A stretch of DNA of 35,258 nt from Agrococcus pavilionensis RW1 (GCF_000400485.1 NZ_ASHR01000029.1:1-35258), one strand, 5' to 3'; shown: positions 27,174 through 34,586, numbered from the stretch's first letter. Made by a program: numbers and translations. The notes: a model not told the origin generated them from the letters alone.

Positions 27174-28012
27174 GCGCCGGCATGCAGGCGCTCGGCATGG
27201 GCCCCGCGCTGCTCTTCTGCCCCGGCGACCGGCCCGACCGGTTCCGGAAGGCGGCCGAGCGGTCGGATGCGGTCATCCTCGACCTCGAGGACGCCGTCGG
27301 CCCCGAGTCCAAGTCCCAGGCCCGCGAGGCGGTGCGAGCCGCCGACCTCGACCCCGAGCGCACCCTCGTGCGGGTGCAGGACGCATCCGCCCCCGGCTTC
27401 GACGACGATCTCGCCGCCGTCGCGGCGTCGCCGTTCCGCACCGTCATGCTCGCGAAGGCCGAGTCGGCCGCGCAGGTCGACCGGGTCGTCGCTGCGGTGC
27501 CGGGCGCGCGCGTCGTCGTGCTGTGCGAGACGGCGCGCGGCGTGCTCGCCGCGGAGCAGCTCGCGGCGCACGACGCGGTCGTCGGCATGATGTGGGGCGC
27601 CGAGGATCTCGTCGCCTCGATCGGCGGCACCTCGAGCCGCGACGAGAGCGGCGCCTACCGCGACGTCGCGATGCACGCGCGCAGCCGCATCCTGCTCGCC
27701 GCCGCCGCGTTCGGCATCACCGCGATCGACGCGATCCGCGCCGACATCCAGGACCTCGAGGGCGCGCACGCCGAGGCCGTCGACGCAGCAGCGTCGGGCT
27801 TCGGCGCGAAGGCGGCGATCCACCCGAGCCACGTCGAGCCGTACCGGCGGGCGTTCGCGCCGACGGATGCGGAGCTCGAGCAGGCGCGCCGGATCCTCGA
27901 CGCGGCGACCCGCAACCCCGGTGTCTTCTCCTTCGAGGGGCAGATGGTCGACGAGCCGATCCTGCGGCACGCTCGCAGCGTCGTCGCGCGGGCGCCCCGC
28001 TCGGCGGGCTGA
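27170..28012 (+). CDS. HpcH/HpaI aldolase/citrate lyase (CitE-like) family CoA-ester lyase
   Basis: A 280-residue TIM-barrel lyase that splits a beta-hydroxyacyl-CoA. Motifs are [16 protein letters not shown] near the N-terminus, [16 protein letters not shown] (metal-binding region), [17 protein letters not shown] with the metal-ligand Glu, and [13 protein letters not shown] with [20 protein letters not shown] near the C-terminus. The GTG at 27170 overlaps the MaoC stop; ATG codons at 27182 and 27197 are alternatives. The M. tuberculosis homologue in the same context (Rv2498c) is known to act on HMG-CoA and citramalyl-CoA, so this gene may do the final cleavage of leucine degradation. It is the last gene of the operon. 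Confidence 0.88.
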   Translation: MSAGMQALGMGPALLFCPGDRPDRFRKAAERSDAVILDLEDAVGPESKSQAREAVRAADLDPERTLVRVQDASAPGFDDDLAAVAASPFRTVMLAKAESAAQVDRVVAAVPGARVVVLCETARGVLAAEQLAAHDAVVGMMWGAEDLVASIGGTSSRDESGAYRDVAMHARSRILLAAAAFGITAIDAIRADIQDLEGAHAEAVDAAASGFGAKAAIHPSHVEPYRRAFAPTDAELEQARRILDAATRNPGVFSFEGQMVDEPILRHARSVVARAPRSAG

Positions 28013-28027
28013 AGCGGACTGCTCGAT

Positions 28028-28057
28028 GTGACTTCGAAGCCGGGCATCCTGTATGCT
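28028..28057 (+). promoter_or_regulatory. Candidate promoter of tRNA-Ala
   Basis: GTGACT (28028-28033), an 18-base spacer and TATGCT (28052-28057) fit -35 and -10 elements. Transcription would begin near 28064, about 22 bases before the mature tRNA. Confidence 0.55.
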
Positions 28058-28085
28058 GTTCAGGTTGCTTCGACGAGCACACCAC

Positions 28086-28161
28086 GGGTCTGTGGCGCAG
28101 CTGGTAGCGCACCTGCATGGCATGCAGGGGGTCGGGGGTTCGAGTCCCCCCAGATCCACCA
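28086..28161 (+). tRNA. tRNA-Ala (anticodon GGC)
   Basis: A complete 76-base cloverleaf. Acceptor GGGTCTG pairs with CAGATCC (one G.U). The D arm is GCGC-AGCTGGTA-GCGC. The anticodon arm is CCTGC-ATGGCAT-GCAGG, with GGC at positions 34-36, reading GCC alanine codons. The T arm is GGGGG-TTCGAGT-CCCCC. A discriminator and CCA are encoded. It is a common phage and island integration site, and an integrase gene follows in the same direction. Confidence 0.96.
28132..28161 (+). other. Putative attL at the 3' end of tRNA-Ala
   Basis: Tyrosine integrases of this kind usually recombine at the T-arm and acceptor end of a tRNA gene and leave it intact, with the integrase next to it. That is the arrangement here. 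The exact core cannot be defined because no long second copy is visible in the window; the best partial match is 13 bases at 34196-34208. Confidence 0.4.
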
Positions 28162-28187
28162 AAAACCCCCGGTCAGCCGGGGGTTTT
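28162..28187 (+). terminator. Intrinsic terminator of tRNA-Ala
   Basis: AAAACCCCCGG (28162-28172), loop TCAG, CCGGGGGTTTT (28177-28187) make a perfect 11-bp stem whose right arm ends in four T, a classic rho-independent terminator directly after the CCA end. Confidence 0.9.
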
Positions 28188-28368
28188 CCGTATCGGGACC
28201 CATGTTCGCATCTGCTTCGGGTGCAGCGAGTGGGTCAGCTTAATCCGCGACGCGACGCGGCGAGTACGCGCTTCGCCTAACGAGTCCGTTCCGTCGCGAT
28301 CCTGTCCTAGTGGTCGGCCGAGGCCGCCCGCCTCCGCCGTCTATGTCGGTAGCGTGACCTCCGACCCC

Positions 28369-28590
28369 ATGACCTCCAGCGGATCGAACCTCGTGCGTCT
28401 TGACCTGTTCGGGCTCGCGCCCGGTGTGCTGCTGACCGAGCAAGAGCTCGCGGCCGCGATGAACTACAGCCGGAAGACGCTTCAGTACTGGCGACAGAGC
28501 GGGCAAGGCCCCCCGTTCATCCGCCTCGGCCGGCAAGTGCGGTATCGCGTCGGCGAGGTCGTGAAGTGGCTGGAGCACAGCGATGCCTGA
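28369..28590 (+). CDS. Small helix-turn-helix protein, excisionase-like
   Basis: A 73-residue protein with a MerR/AlpA-type HTH: VLLTEQELAAAMNYSRKTLQYWRQSG followed by PPFIRLGRQVRYRVGEVVKWLE, a wing typical of excisionases and DNA-binding Helix-turn-helix_17 proteins. It lies between the tRNA and the integrase and overlaps the integrase start by eight bases. It may direct excision or control integrase expression. No clear Shine-Dalgarno sequence precedes the ATG. A GTG at 28354 would add five residues and has TATGTC six bases upstream, a possible leaderless start. Confidence 0.75.
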   Translation: MTSSGSNLVRLDLFGLAPGVLLTEQELAAAMNYSRKTLQYWRQSGQGPPFIRLGRQVRYRVGEVVKWLEHSDA

Positions 28591-29800
28591 GCGGGGCCGA
28601 CCGCGACTCGCACCGGGCACCTTCGGTGCCGTGAGGTTCAGCGATACGAGGAGCGGACGTGTCAGTGCACGCAGTCAGTACCGCGACTTCGCGGGCGTGA
28701 TCCATCACAAGCGAGCGACGGGCGACTCCCGTGAGGACGCGGAGCGCAAGCTCCGGGCCTCCGTGGTGGGCAGCGCTCGTGGCGAGATCTGGCTGACGCT
28801 CGATTCGAAGATCGGCGAGCTCGGTCACTGGTGGCTTGCCGGCCTGCGGTCGCTCGGCGCGGTTCAGAGGTCCACGCTCCAGAACTACGAGTACGATGCG
28901 CGGATCGTGGAGGTCAGTCTGCGAGAGGTTCGGCTCCGGGAGCTCACCGCCAGGGTCGTCGATGGCGTGGTCACGAGTCTGGCGGAGAGCGATCCAGCAC
29001 GCGCTCGCCGACTCCACTCCACGCTCGGACGCATGTGCGACGAAGCCGTGAGAATGGGAATCCTCGACGAGAACCCAGTCGACCGCGTCCGAGCACCTCG
29101 AAAGGCCAAGCGGCTTCCCTACGCCCTCGGCTTCGAGCAGACGCGAATGCTGAGGTCAGAACTGGCGGCTTGGCTGAAGGCAAATTCCCGCCCAGGTCCG
29201 CAACCAGATCAACGCATCGCGATCATGGTAGATGTGATGATCGCATCGAGCGCCCGGATCGGCGAGCTCCTGGCTCTTCGCCACTGCGATGTCGACCTCT
29301 ACGCAACTCCGCCAACGCTTCTCATCGGCGCCACGCTCGTTGACGACGAGCGTGGCGTCCCGAGCCGGCAAGCACACACGAAGGACGAGCGACAGAAGCG
29401 CGTTATCGTTCTACCGCCGGCGATCGTGGCGGCGCTCGAGCCCCTCGTAGGGTCGCGAACTGACGAAGCGCCCATCTTCGGGAATCGCAAGGGCTCGTGG
29501 AAGCGCGCGGGAACCGTGCAGCGCGTCCTGCGGGAGTTTGTCCGAGACCGGAGGGACGTACTCGAGGCCGTCGGCATCAGGACCGATGAGATCACGCCGC
29601 ACCTGTTCCGGCGGATCTCTGCGACGCTCATCGCGGCCGAGCTGGGCGTGTACGAGGCTCAACGGCAACTGGGGCACGCATCGGTGCAGACCACCGAACG
29701 CCACTACGTCATGCCCGCGCCTCTGACTGGGGCAGCTGCGGCCGAGACGATGGACCGGCTGTTTGAGTCGATCGTTGCTGACAATTTCGATGCTGCCTAA
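28583..29800 (+). CDS. int: Tyrosine-type site-specific integrase
   Basis: A 405-residue recombinase that would insert and remove the island. The N-terminal region resembles an Arm-binding/AP2-like segment (YRDFAGVIHHKRATG). A SAM-like core-binding domain lies at about 75-170. The catalytic domain spans about 185-390. The active-site residues are visible: R225 in SSARIGELLAL, K267 in the beta-hairpin, H340 and R343 in TPHLFRRISAT, H365 in QLGHASVQTTERHY, and nucleophile Y375. All are intact, so the enzyme is probably active. Codon use is less GC-biased than upstream genes, which supports transfer. It overlaps the small HTH gene. Confidence 0.94.
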   Translation: MPERGRPRLAPGTFGAVRFSDTRSGRVSARSQYRDFAGVIHHKRATGDSREDAERKLRASVVGSARGEIWLTLDSKIGELGHWWLAGLRSLGAVQRSTLQNYEYDARIVEVSLREVRLRELTARVVDGVVTSLAESDPARARRLHSTLGRMCDEAVRMGILDENPVDRVRAPRKAKRLPYALGFEQTRMLRSELAAWLKANSRPGPQPDQRIAIMVDVMIASSARIGELLALRHCDVDLYATPPTLLIGATLVDDERGVPSRQAHTKDERQKRVIVLPPAIVAALEPLVGSRTDEAPIFGNRKGSWKRAGTVQRVLREFVRDRRDVLEAVGIRTDEITPHLFRRISATLIAAELGVYEAQRQLGHASVQTTERHYVMPAPLTGAAAAETMDRLFESIVADNFDAA

Positions 29801-30438
29801 ACAGGCCACACCGCGCACGCCGCAACGGCCTAGCGGCCTATCGCGGCGTCAGCAGCGCTGTCGAGCGTGGTGGACCGGCGCAGATTGACTGCGACGCGAG
29901 CGCACGGTGCGAACGCAGTGCCGGACAGGATGCCAGGCCGAGCGGCAAGGTCGGATGGATTCGCACCCTTGTTCCCGTGAAGCACAGCACCGCAATTCTC
30001 GGCACTTCGCGCGGCCCGAGCGGCTAGTTCTATGCCGTGCGTGCTCGCCGCACCCACTGCGTGCATCGCCAATCTGAGCCACCGGAGGTTGTTGCTCACA
30101 CGCGCGATGCTCGGCGAAGGCGCCATGAGCCGGCTTCACGTCTCAGCGAGTCGCAGCCGACGGCGGCGCATGGCGCGCGTCGGGGTGCTTTAGGTCCGGA
30201 CGAGACTCCGCTCCGGGCAAACCCACGCAGTACCTCGGGCGCTCGTCAATCGCACGAGGACCGAGCGCTCTAGCCAGATGGGGGTGCCCATGCTGTCGGA
30301 CGAGTCGCCGAGAATATGGCGATCCTGGCAGTACGGGATCCAAGTTGACGGTTTCTCGGCGCGCGGGTCGGAGGGACGGATGCTTCAGCTTCGACGCCTC
30401 GGCGCCTCGGCGCTCGCGGCGCGTTGTGGATACGGCAG
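29801..30438. other. Gene-poor stretch between the integrase and the SIR2 gene
   Basis: I see no gene I can support in this stretch of about 640 bases. A minus-strand frame at 29830-30126 (98 codons) has no ribosome site, TAnnnT box or recognisable domain. Near the right end, GCCTCGGC is repeated in tandem (30396-30412), giving small hairpins before the SIR2 promoter. The stretch may hold decayed genes. Confidence 0.5.
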
Positions 30439-30444
30439 TAAAGT
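30439..30444 (+). promoter_or_regulatory. Leaderless-type -10 box before the SIR2 gene
   Basis: TAAAGT is followed by exactly six bases and then ATG at 30451, so transcription would start at that ATG. This ATG opens only a seven-codon frame that overlaps the SIR2-protein start. Confidence 0.5.
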
Positions 30445-30450
30445 GAGCGT

Positions 30451-30474
30451 ATGAAAAAGAGTGCGTCGTGGTGA
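30451..30474 (+). CDS. Seven-codon leaderless upstream frame overlapping the SIR2 gene start
   Basis: ATG AAA AAG AGT GCG TCG TGG TGA (MKKSASW). Its stop overlaps the second GTG of the SIR2 gene as GTGA, so a ribosome ending here could restart on the large gene. The large gene has no strong Shine-Dalgarno sequence of its own. Translation of the short frame is an inference from the TAAAGT-N6-ATG arrangement. Confidence 0.4.
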   Translation: MKKSASW

Positions 30475-33413
30475 CGACCCTTGAGCGCTTGAAGCGGGCG
30501 CTTGCCCGCCGCGAGGTAGTGGTCGTGACCGGGACCGGAATCAGTACGGCGCTTGGATCAGGGCAACCTCAGCTGAGTTGGATTGGGCTTCTGAAGGACG
30601 GCGTGCAGCGAATCGCCGACCGCAATTCAGCTCGCGCCGACGTGCTGAGTCAGCAGATCGAGATCGCCTCGTCCGCGGCAGACTTGGCCGCTGTAGCAGC
30701 TGAGGTGAAGCGTCATCTGGGCGATGACTTCGGCCGATGGATCTCCATCGCCTTAGGGGACATCAAACCATCAAATCAGCGCCTGGCGAACGCAATAGCC
30801 GCCTTGGACTGCCCGATCCTCACCACCAACTACGACACGCTGCTCGAGACAGCCTTAGGTCGCGACTCCGTGAGCTGGGCGCAACCCACCTCGATCCGAG
30901 ATGTAGTTCGCCACGCACGACCGAGCATTGGCCACTTGCACGGTGTTTGGAGCGACCCGTCGTCCCTCGTGTTTTCCACTTCGGACTACGAGGCGCTACT
31001 GCGGCAAGAGGGGGCGCAGGAGATCCAGTCGAGCGCCTTCACAATGAAGACGTTCCTCTTCGTCGGTGTCGGGGCGGGCCTGGACGACCCCAACTTCAGC
31101 CCGATGGTTGACGCCTACGGCAGGCACTTCCATGCAGCCGACGGGTCGCACTTCAGGTTGTGTCGCGATGCCGACGTAGATGCGGCGACCGACGTCGGGG
31201 TCGTAGCTGACGTCGGCTACGGCACAAGTCATGACGACCTTGCAGCGTTCCTGGAAGGTCTGGTCGCAAGCATCGTCCCAGATCGATCAGGAGAGGTGTT
31301 AGCCCGGTCGCGCGCAGTCCTGGTAGATCAGCTGCGGGACAACTCCGCACTTTGGCGAGACGACGAATCCATACTCGTGGGCGGCCTCACTGACCTCATT
31401 GTGGAGCCGATCTTCCTGCCCGCTCCCCATGATCAGTTCGTGAACGACTCTGCGCTGGTGGGCCGTTCAAGCGTTTCCGAGCCGTTGGACGCCGACCAAC
31501 TGATCGACCAGGGCGGGATCGTGTTGGTCGCGGGAGAGGCTAGCGCTGGGGTAACAACGGCTGTGATCTGGCTTCTCGACAGAGCAAGCGAGCGCAAGAG
31601 TCTGCCGCCCGTCCTTGTGAGTGAGCCGCACGCGGCGGGTCACCATCCTGTCTCACGGGTGGTGGAGCGCTCACTGAAGTCTTGGGACTGCGACCTCGCC
31701 CATGCCAATCCAGTTGTCGTGGGAGTCGACAACCTCCGACGCGAGCCCGCAAAGACATATCGCCGCGCCCTCGCGGACGTCCACGATCTGAACGGCCCGC
31801 TGAAGGTCGTGGGGGTGCGTCAGGAAGATGCGCTTGAGATCGCCGCTGCCCTGCAAGCGTCCGACGACGGCGTGGCGATTGCGATTGCATTCCTTGGTCG
31901 CTTCAGTGATCGCGAGGCTCTAGCGCTCGCCTCACGCATCGCACCCGCAAAGGGCGAAGAGGTTGCGCAGGCGGCCATGGAAATGGTCCGCTCTAGAAAC
32001 CTGCCTAGGACACCTGTAACGATCACTCTGGTCATCGAACTCCTCGCCGCTGGCATCGCGCTCGAGGACGGCGACACCGACAGTTGGGTCCTGAGTAAGT
32101 ACTTAGACCTACTGCTGGAGAAGCATCTGCCGCCAATGGTCCCGCAGACCACCATGCTCCTTCGCAACAAGCGAGTCGCGTTGGAGGAGATCGCTTCGGG
32201 CTTCGTTGAGACGCGCACGGACTCCGCTCGAAGGGAGGAACTGACAGCTCGCCTCGAAGCCCTCTTCACGAGGCTCGGTTGGGACTTCGACGCCGTCCAG
32301 CTCCTGAACGAGCTCATCGCTCGCCAAGTCCTCAAGCGTCGCGAGGACGGTTCTATCAGTTTTCAACGCTCCGTCTACCTCGAACTTTCGGCGGGCATGG
32401 CCGCTCGCAAGAACGAGGCGCTCCGTCAGGCGATGTTGGACCATCCGATCGAGATGGCTCCAATTGTTCGCAGTTACGTCGCGATGACACGCAGCGACGA
32501 AGCCATGCTGGAGGTGGTCGACCGCGAACTGGACCGAATCTTCAATGAGAAGCCCACGGGAAACATCTTTGCCTCAGTCAAGCAGCAGCCGGCGAGGAAG
32601 GAACTCTTTGCCGATCGAGGCGAGCCGGAGGAAGGCGAGGATCAGAACGAAAGTGAAGTTGCTCGCGATGGGCTGATGTACGACGCGTCTGACGATTCTG
32701 ATTCGCCCGCCTTCTTGCAGGGCCACTTGGATGAGCTGTCGGGGGGACGGCTCGCGATGCTCGTCGTCGACCTCGCGTCTCGAGTGCTGCGTGACTCGGA
32801 CGAGGTGCCCAATCAAGAGCTGAAACAACGAGTCCTGATCAAGTTGTTGCATTGCTGGTCGGTCTTCACGGATCTGTACGAAGCGGATTTGCGAGAGCTC
32901 CCCAACCTCGATGAGACCGTAGCGAGACTGCACCCGGAGGACGAGCCATCTCCGGAGCAGGTCGAGGACCTAAAGACGGCCCTAGTGAGCGTTGTACCGA
33001 TGTTCCTCACGCTGTCCGGCATGCGGACCTGTTTGGCTGCGGCAAGTCTGCACCGAGCCTTGAGTGACGTGGCGTTGGAGGACGGTTCAACTGCGTCGCT
33101 GATGCGGGTCCTCGCTCTCTACGCAAGCGACAGCCGCCGATGGGTCGCAGCCCTCAACGACCTGGACGACGCAGCGGCAAGAACGTTCTTCGGCGCATCC
33201 TTCCTCGCGAGTCTTGCCCGCTACTCGTTCCTAGCTGACGACTCTTTGACCGACGGGGAGAGGGCGCAGCTGCGAGCGTTCCTGAGGCGCATCGTGCAGT
33301 TGCGCTACCGCTTCAATGGTGTGCAGGAGCGCAATGAGGCGCTGAACCGGTTCGAGCAGCGACTCCGGCAAGACCGGTTGGCCCGAGGGCGGACTATCGC
33401 GATCGAGGTGTGA
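30468..33413 (+). CDS. SIR2-like domain protein with a STAND/NACHT-like middle region (candidate anti-phage defence)
   Basis: A 981-residue protein from GTG at 30468 (or GTG at 30471). The N-terminal SIR2-like domain (about 5-275) has VVVVTGTGISTALGSG at 17-32, ILTTNYDTLLE at 117-127 with N121, SIGHLHG at 153-159 with the catalytic-type histidine, and FLFVGVGAGLDDPNF at 196-210. In defence proteins this type hydrolyses NAD. The middle region resembles a STAND NTPase: GEASAGVTT at 356-364 aligns with the Walker A GxxxxGK(S/T) but has V362 in place of lysine. PVVVGVDNL at 415-423 is a Walker B candidate. The rest (about 450-981) is mostly helical, with an acidic linker near 725-755, and could be a sensor. 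The overall plan recalls Avs5-type and DSR proteins, but I cannot assign a named family. Codon use is markedly less GC-rich than in the core genes. Confidence 0.85.
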   Translation: MVTTLERLKRALARREVVVVTGTGISTALGSGQPQLSWIGLLKDGVQRIADRNSARADVLSQQIEIASSAADLAAVAAEVKRHLGDDFGRWISIALGDIKPSNQRLANAIAALDCPILTTNYDTLLETALGRDSVSWAQPTSIRDVVRHARPSIGHLHGVWSDPSSLVFSTSDYEALLRQEGAQEIQSSAFTMKTFLFVGVGAGLDDPNFSPMVDAYGRHFHAADGSHFRLCRDADVDAATDVGVVADVGYGTSHDDLAAFLEGLVASIVPDRSGEVLARSRAVLVDQLRDNSALWRDDESILVGGLTDLIVEPIFLPAPHDQFVNDSALVGRSSVSEPLDADQLIDQGGIVLVAGEASAGVTTAVIWLLDRASERKSLPPVLVSEPHAAGHHPVSRVVERSLKSWDCDLAHANPVVVGVDNLRREPAKTYRRALADVHDLNGPLKVVGVRQEDALEIAAALQASDDGVAIAIAFLGRFSDREALALASRIAPAKGEEVAQAAMEMVRSRNLPRTPVTITLVIELLAAGIALEDGDTDSWVLSKYLDLLLEKHLPPMVPQTTMLLRNKRVALEEIASGFVETRTDSARREELTARLEALFTRLGWDFDAVQLLNELIARQVLKRREDGSISFQRSVYLELSAGMAARKNEALRQAMLDHPIEMAPIVRSYVAMTRSDEAMLEVVDRELDRIFNEKPTGNIFASVKQQPARKELFADRGEPEEGEDQNESEVARDGLMYDASDDSDSPAFLQGHLDELSGGRLAMLVVDLASRVLRDSDEVPNQELKQRVLIKLLHCWSVFTDLYEADLRELPNLDETVARLHPEDEPSPEQVEDLKTALVSVVPMFLTLSGMRTCLAAASLHRALSDVALEDGSTASLMRVLALYASDSRRWVAALNDLDDAAARTFFGASFLASLARYSFLADDSLTDGERAQLRAFLRRIVQLRYRFNGVQERNEALNRFEQRLRQDRLARGRTIAIEV

Positions 33414-33574
33414 TGCGGTCGTTCATCGTTCACGACAAGCCTCAGTGTGGTGGTCGAGGCCAACCAGACGCCTCGTGAGGATCGTCTGATCGTTCGTTCG
33501 TGCGGCCGTCGCCCTATCACAGCAACGAGGCAGTGCGGCAGCGTCGCGCTTTCACTGCACGGGCGCAGTCACGG
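33414..33574. other. Short intergenic stretch after the SIR2 gene
   Basis: There are 161 bases between the SIR2 stop and the stop of the convergent 75-residue gene. GATCGTCTGATCGTTCGTTCG is a run of imperfect repeats, but I see no clear terminator or gene. Confidence 0.4.
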
Positions 33575-33802
33575 TCACACCCCAGCGTCCTTGAACGTGG
33601 CAACTATCCATTCGTCGGGCAGCTGGTCGAATGCTCCATCGCTCTCGATCGAGTTGTACGCGTCGCGTGCTCCGTCCGCATACCACCGTTTCGCAGCGGC
33701 CTCTAGAGCGGCTGGCCAGCTCGTTTCCCTGGCTCGCGCCATAAGGTCCGACATCGACTGCTCGTCGATTAGAGCCGGCACAGCAAAGTCAGCGTCCTCC
33801 AT
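33575..33802 (-). CDS. Small acidic hypothetical protein
   Basis: A 75-residue protein (MEDADFAVPALIDEQSMSDL...), acidic, probably helical in the middle (LMARARETSWPAALEAAAKRW) and with several Trp/Tyr residues (RWYADGARDAYNS). I do not recognise a family. TACCAT lies exactly six bases before the ATG (33809-33814 on the plus strand), the leaderless spacing seen at other starts in the window, which supports this start and a real gene. It converges with the SIR2 gene. Confidence 0.55.
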   Translation of the reverse strand: MEDADFAVPALIDEQSMSDLMARARETSWPAALEAAAKRWYADGARDAYNSIESDGAFDQLPDEWIVATFKDAGV

Positions 33803-33808
33803 GCACCG

Positions 33809-33814
33809 ATGGTA
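33809..33814 (-). promoter_or_regulatory. Leaderless-type -10 box of the 75-residue gene
   Basis: TACCAT on the minus strand, six bases, then ATG at 33802. Confidence 0.45.
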
Positions 33815-33841
33815 CGCGGTGCCAGGGGCCGCCGGGGGCTG

Positions 33842-34057
33842 CTAGAACGCCGGTGATCGCACAGGTGACCCGCTTGAATCCCCGTTAACGTAGTGAACTT
33901 CGATGTCGGGACGCCGGCCCATCCAATCGCTGGGCGAGCCTGCCGAGTTGGTGAGAAGGCGGCGATCGGAATCTTCGAACAGATCGCGTCGTGCCTCGGC
34001 CCGCTCCAGACTGAGGCGGTCGCGGCCGGCAAGCACTGCGATCAGGTGGTCTTGCAC
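33842..34057 (-). pseudogene. Possible small or decayed reading frame
   Basis: A minus-strand frame of 71 codons from GTG at 34057 (QDHLIAVLAGRDRLSLERAEARRDLFEDS...). The first half has a charged helical look, the rest (NSAGSPSDWMGRRPDIEVHYVNGD) less so. No ribosome site or promoter box is placed well, and the frame stays open into the recombinase scrap upstream. It may be a remnant of an element; I cannot name a product. Confidence 0.2.
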
Positions 34058-34100
34058 CGCCTCGTGAGCGTCGGGAGTCCCTATGGTTGCTCCGTGTGGG

Positions 34101-34172
34101 GTCAATCGCGCGATAGATCGTGGACCGCGCAACCCTGAACGGTTCCGCGATTTCAGCCGCGGTGTGTTCAAA
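34101..34172 (-). pseudogene. Remnant of a serine recombinase (Hin/resolvase C-terminal HTH)
   Basis: A minus-strand frame reads FEHTAAEIAEPFRVARSTIYRAID, which matches the C-terminal helix-turn-helix of Hin/Tn3-type resolvases (TAAEIAxxFGVxRxTIYR). Nothing of the catalytic domain is found upstream: the frame runs instead into a tRNA T-arm relic at 34194-34217. Only the tail of the gene remains, so it cannot be active. Confidence 0.6.
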
Positions 34173-34193
34173 ATGCGCTCCTCTCGCGAGGGT

Positions 34194-34217
34194 GTGGGTT
34201 CGAGTCCCACCGCCGGT
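34194..34217 (+). other. tRNA T-arm relic
   Basis: GTGGG-TTCGAGT-CCCAC (34194-34210) is a perfect five-pair T arm with a canonical loop, followed by CGCCGGT like an acceptor strand. CTCTCGCGAGGG just before it could be a long variable arm of the Ser/Leu type. No matching 5' acceptor, D arm or anticodon arm is found upstream, so this is a fragment. It shares 13 identical bases (GGGTTCGAGTCCC) with tRNA-Ala, which is expected of any related T arm. Confidence 0.55.
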
Positions 34218-34218
34218 A

Positions 34219-34374
34219 CTAGCCGCCGTGGATGCCTGGAAGGCCTTCGTCCGGATCGTACGGCGGCCGCTCACCTCCAACGGGTCGTGACGCCCAGCCG
34301 CCCGACGGGCACGCGCCGTCGCGGGGCGTGTGCATGCAGCGCTCGCACACGTCGCCGGGAAAGTCGAACGTCAT
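34219..34374 (-). CDS. Tiny cysteine-containing hypothetical protein
   Basis: A 51-residue protein (MTFDFPGDVCERCMHTPRDG...). Its start overlaps the stop of the 69-residue gene as ATGA, so it is translationally coupled. It has three cysteines and a histidine in CERCMHTPRDGAC, which could form a small metal site (inference), and a Pro/Gly-rich tail. I do not recognise a family. It ends just beside the tRNA relic. Confidence 0.5.
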   Translation of the reverse strand: MTFDFPGDVCERCMHTPRDGACPSGGWASRPVGGERPPYDPDEGLPGIHGG

Positions 34375-34580
34375 CCGCGCTCGCGGAGTCGTTGCAGGAT
34401 CGCGGCGAGCTCGTCGTCGTCGGCGAGCCGCCAGTTGTCGGTCAGGCTGTTGCGCGGCTCGTGCTTGAGTGCTTCGCGCTGGATGTCGCCGAATCGGAGG
34501 CCCGCCGTGTCGTGCTCTTTGAGCATCCCGCGGAGCTGCTCTTCGGCTTGACCGTGATCGCGGTAGTTGGTGCTCCCCAT
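34371..34580 (-). CDS. Small charged hypothetical protein
   Basis: A 69-residue protein (MGSTNYRDHGQAEEQLRGML...), strongly charged and probably helical (GDIQREALKHEPRN, DDDELAAILQRLRERG). The family is not recognised. TACGCT on the minus strand (34587-34592) lies exactly six bases before the ATG at 34580, a leaderless start; an upstream ATG at 34604 lacks this. The next gene starts inside its stop codon. The two small coupled genes form a mini-operon of unknown role. Confidence 0.6.
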   Translation of the reverse strand: MGSTNYRDHGQAEEQLRGMLKEHDTAGLRFGDIQREALKHEPRNSLTDNWRLADDDELAAILQRLRERG

Positions 34581-34586
34581 ACGGGG

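Noticed and set aside
28028-28280. Small plus-strand frames across tRNA-Ala (for example VAQLVAHLHGMQ...)
   Set aside because: These are translations of the tRNA gene and its terminator, a common annotation error.
29830-30126. 98-codon minus-strand frame after the integrase
   Set aside because: No ribosome site, no TAnnnT box and no recognisable motif; kept only as a note in the gap entry.
30451-33413. ATG at 30451 as the SIR2 gene start through a frameshift
   Set aside because: The frame closes after seven codons, and the SIR2 domain begins normally from the GTG codons at 30468/30471.
34196-34208. 13-base match to the tRNA-Ala T arm as attR
   Set aside because: The identity covers only the conserved T loop and adjoining stem, as in any similar tRNA, and does not extend into the acceptor end.
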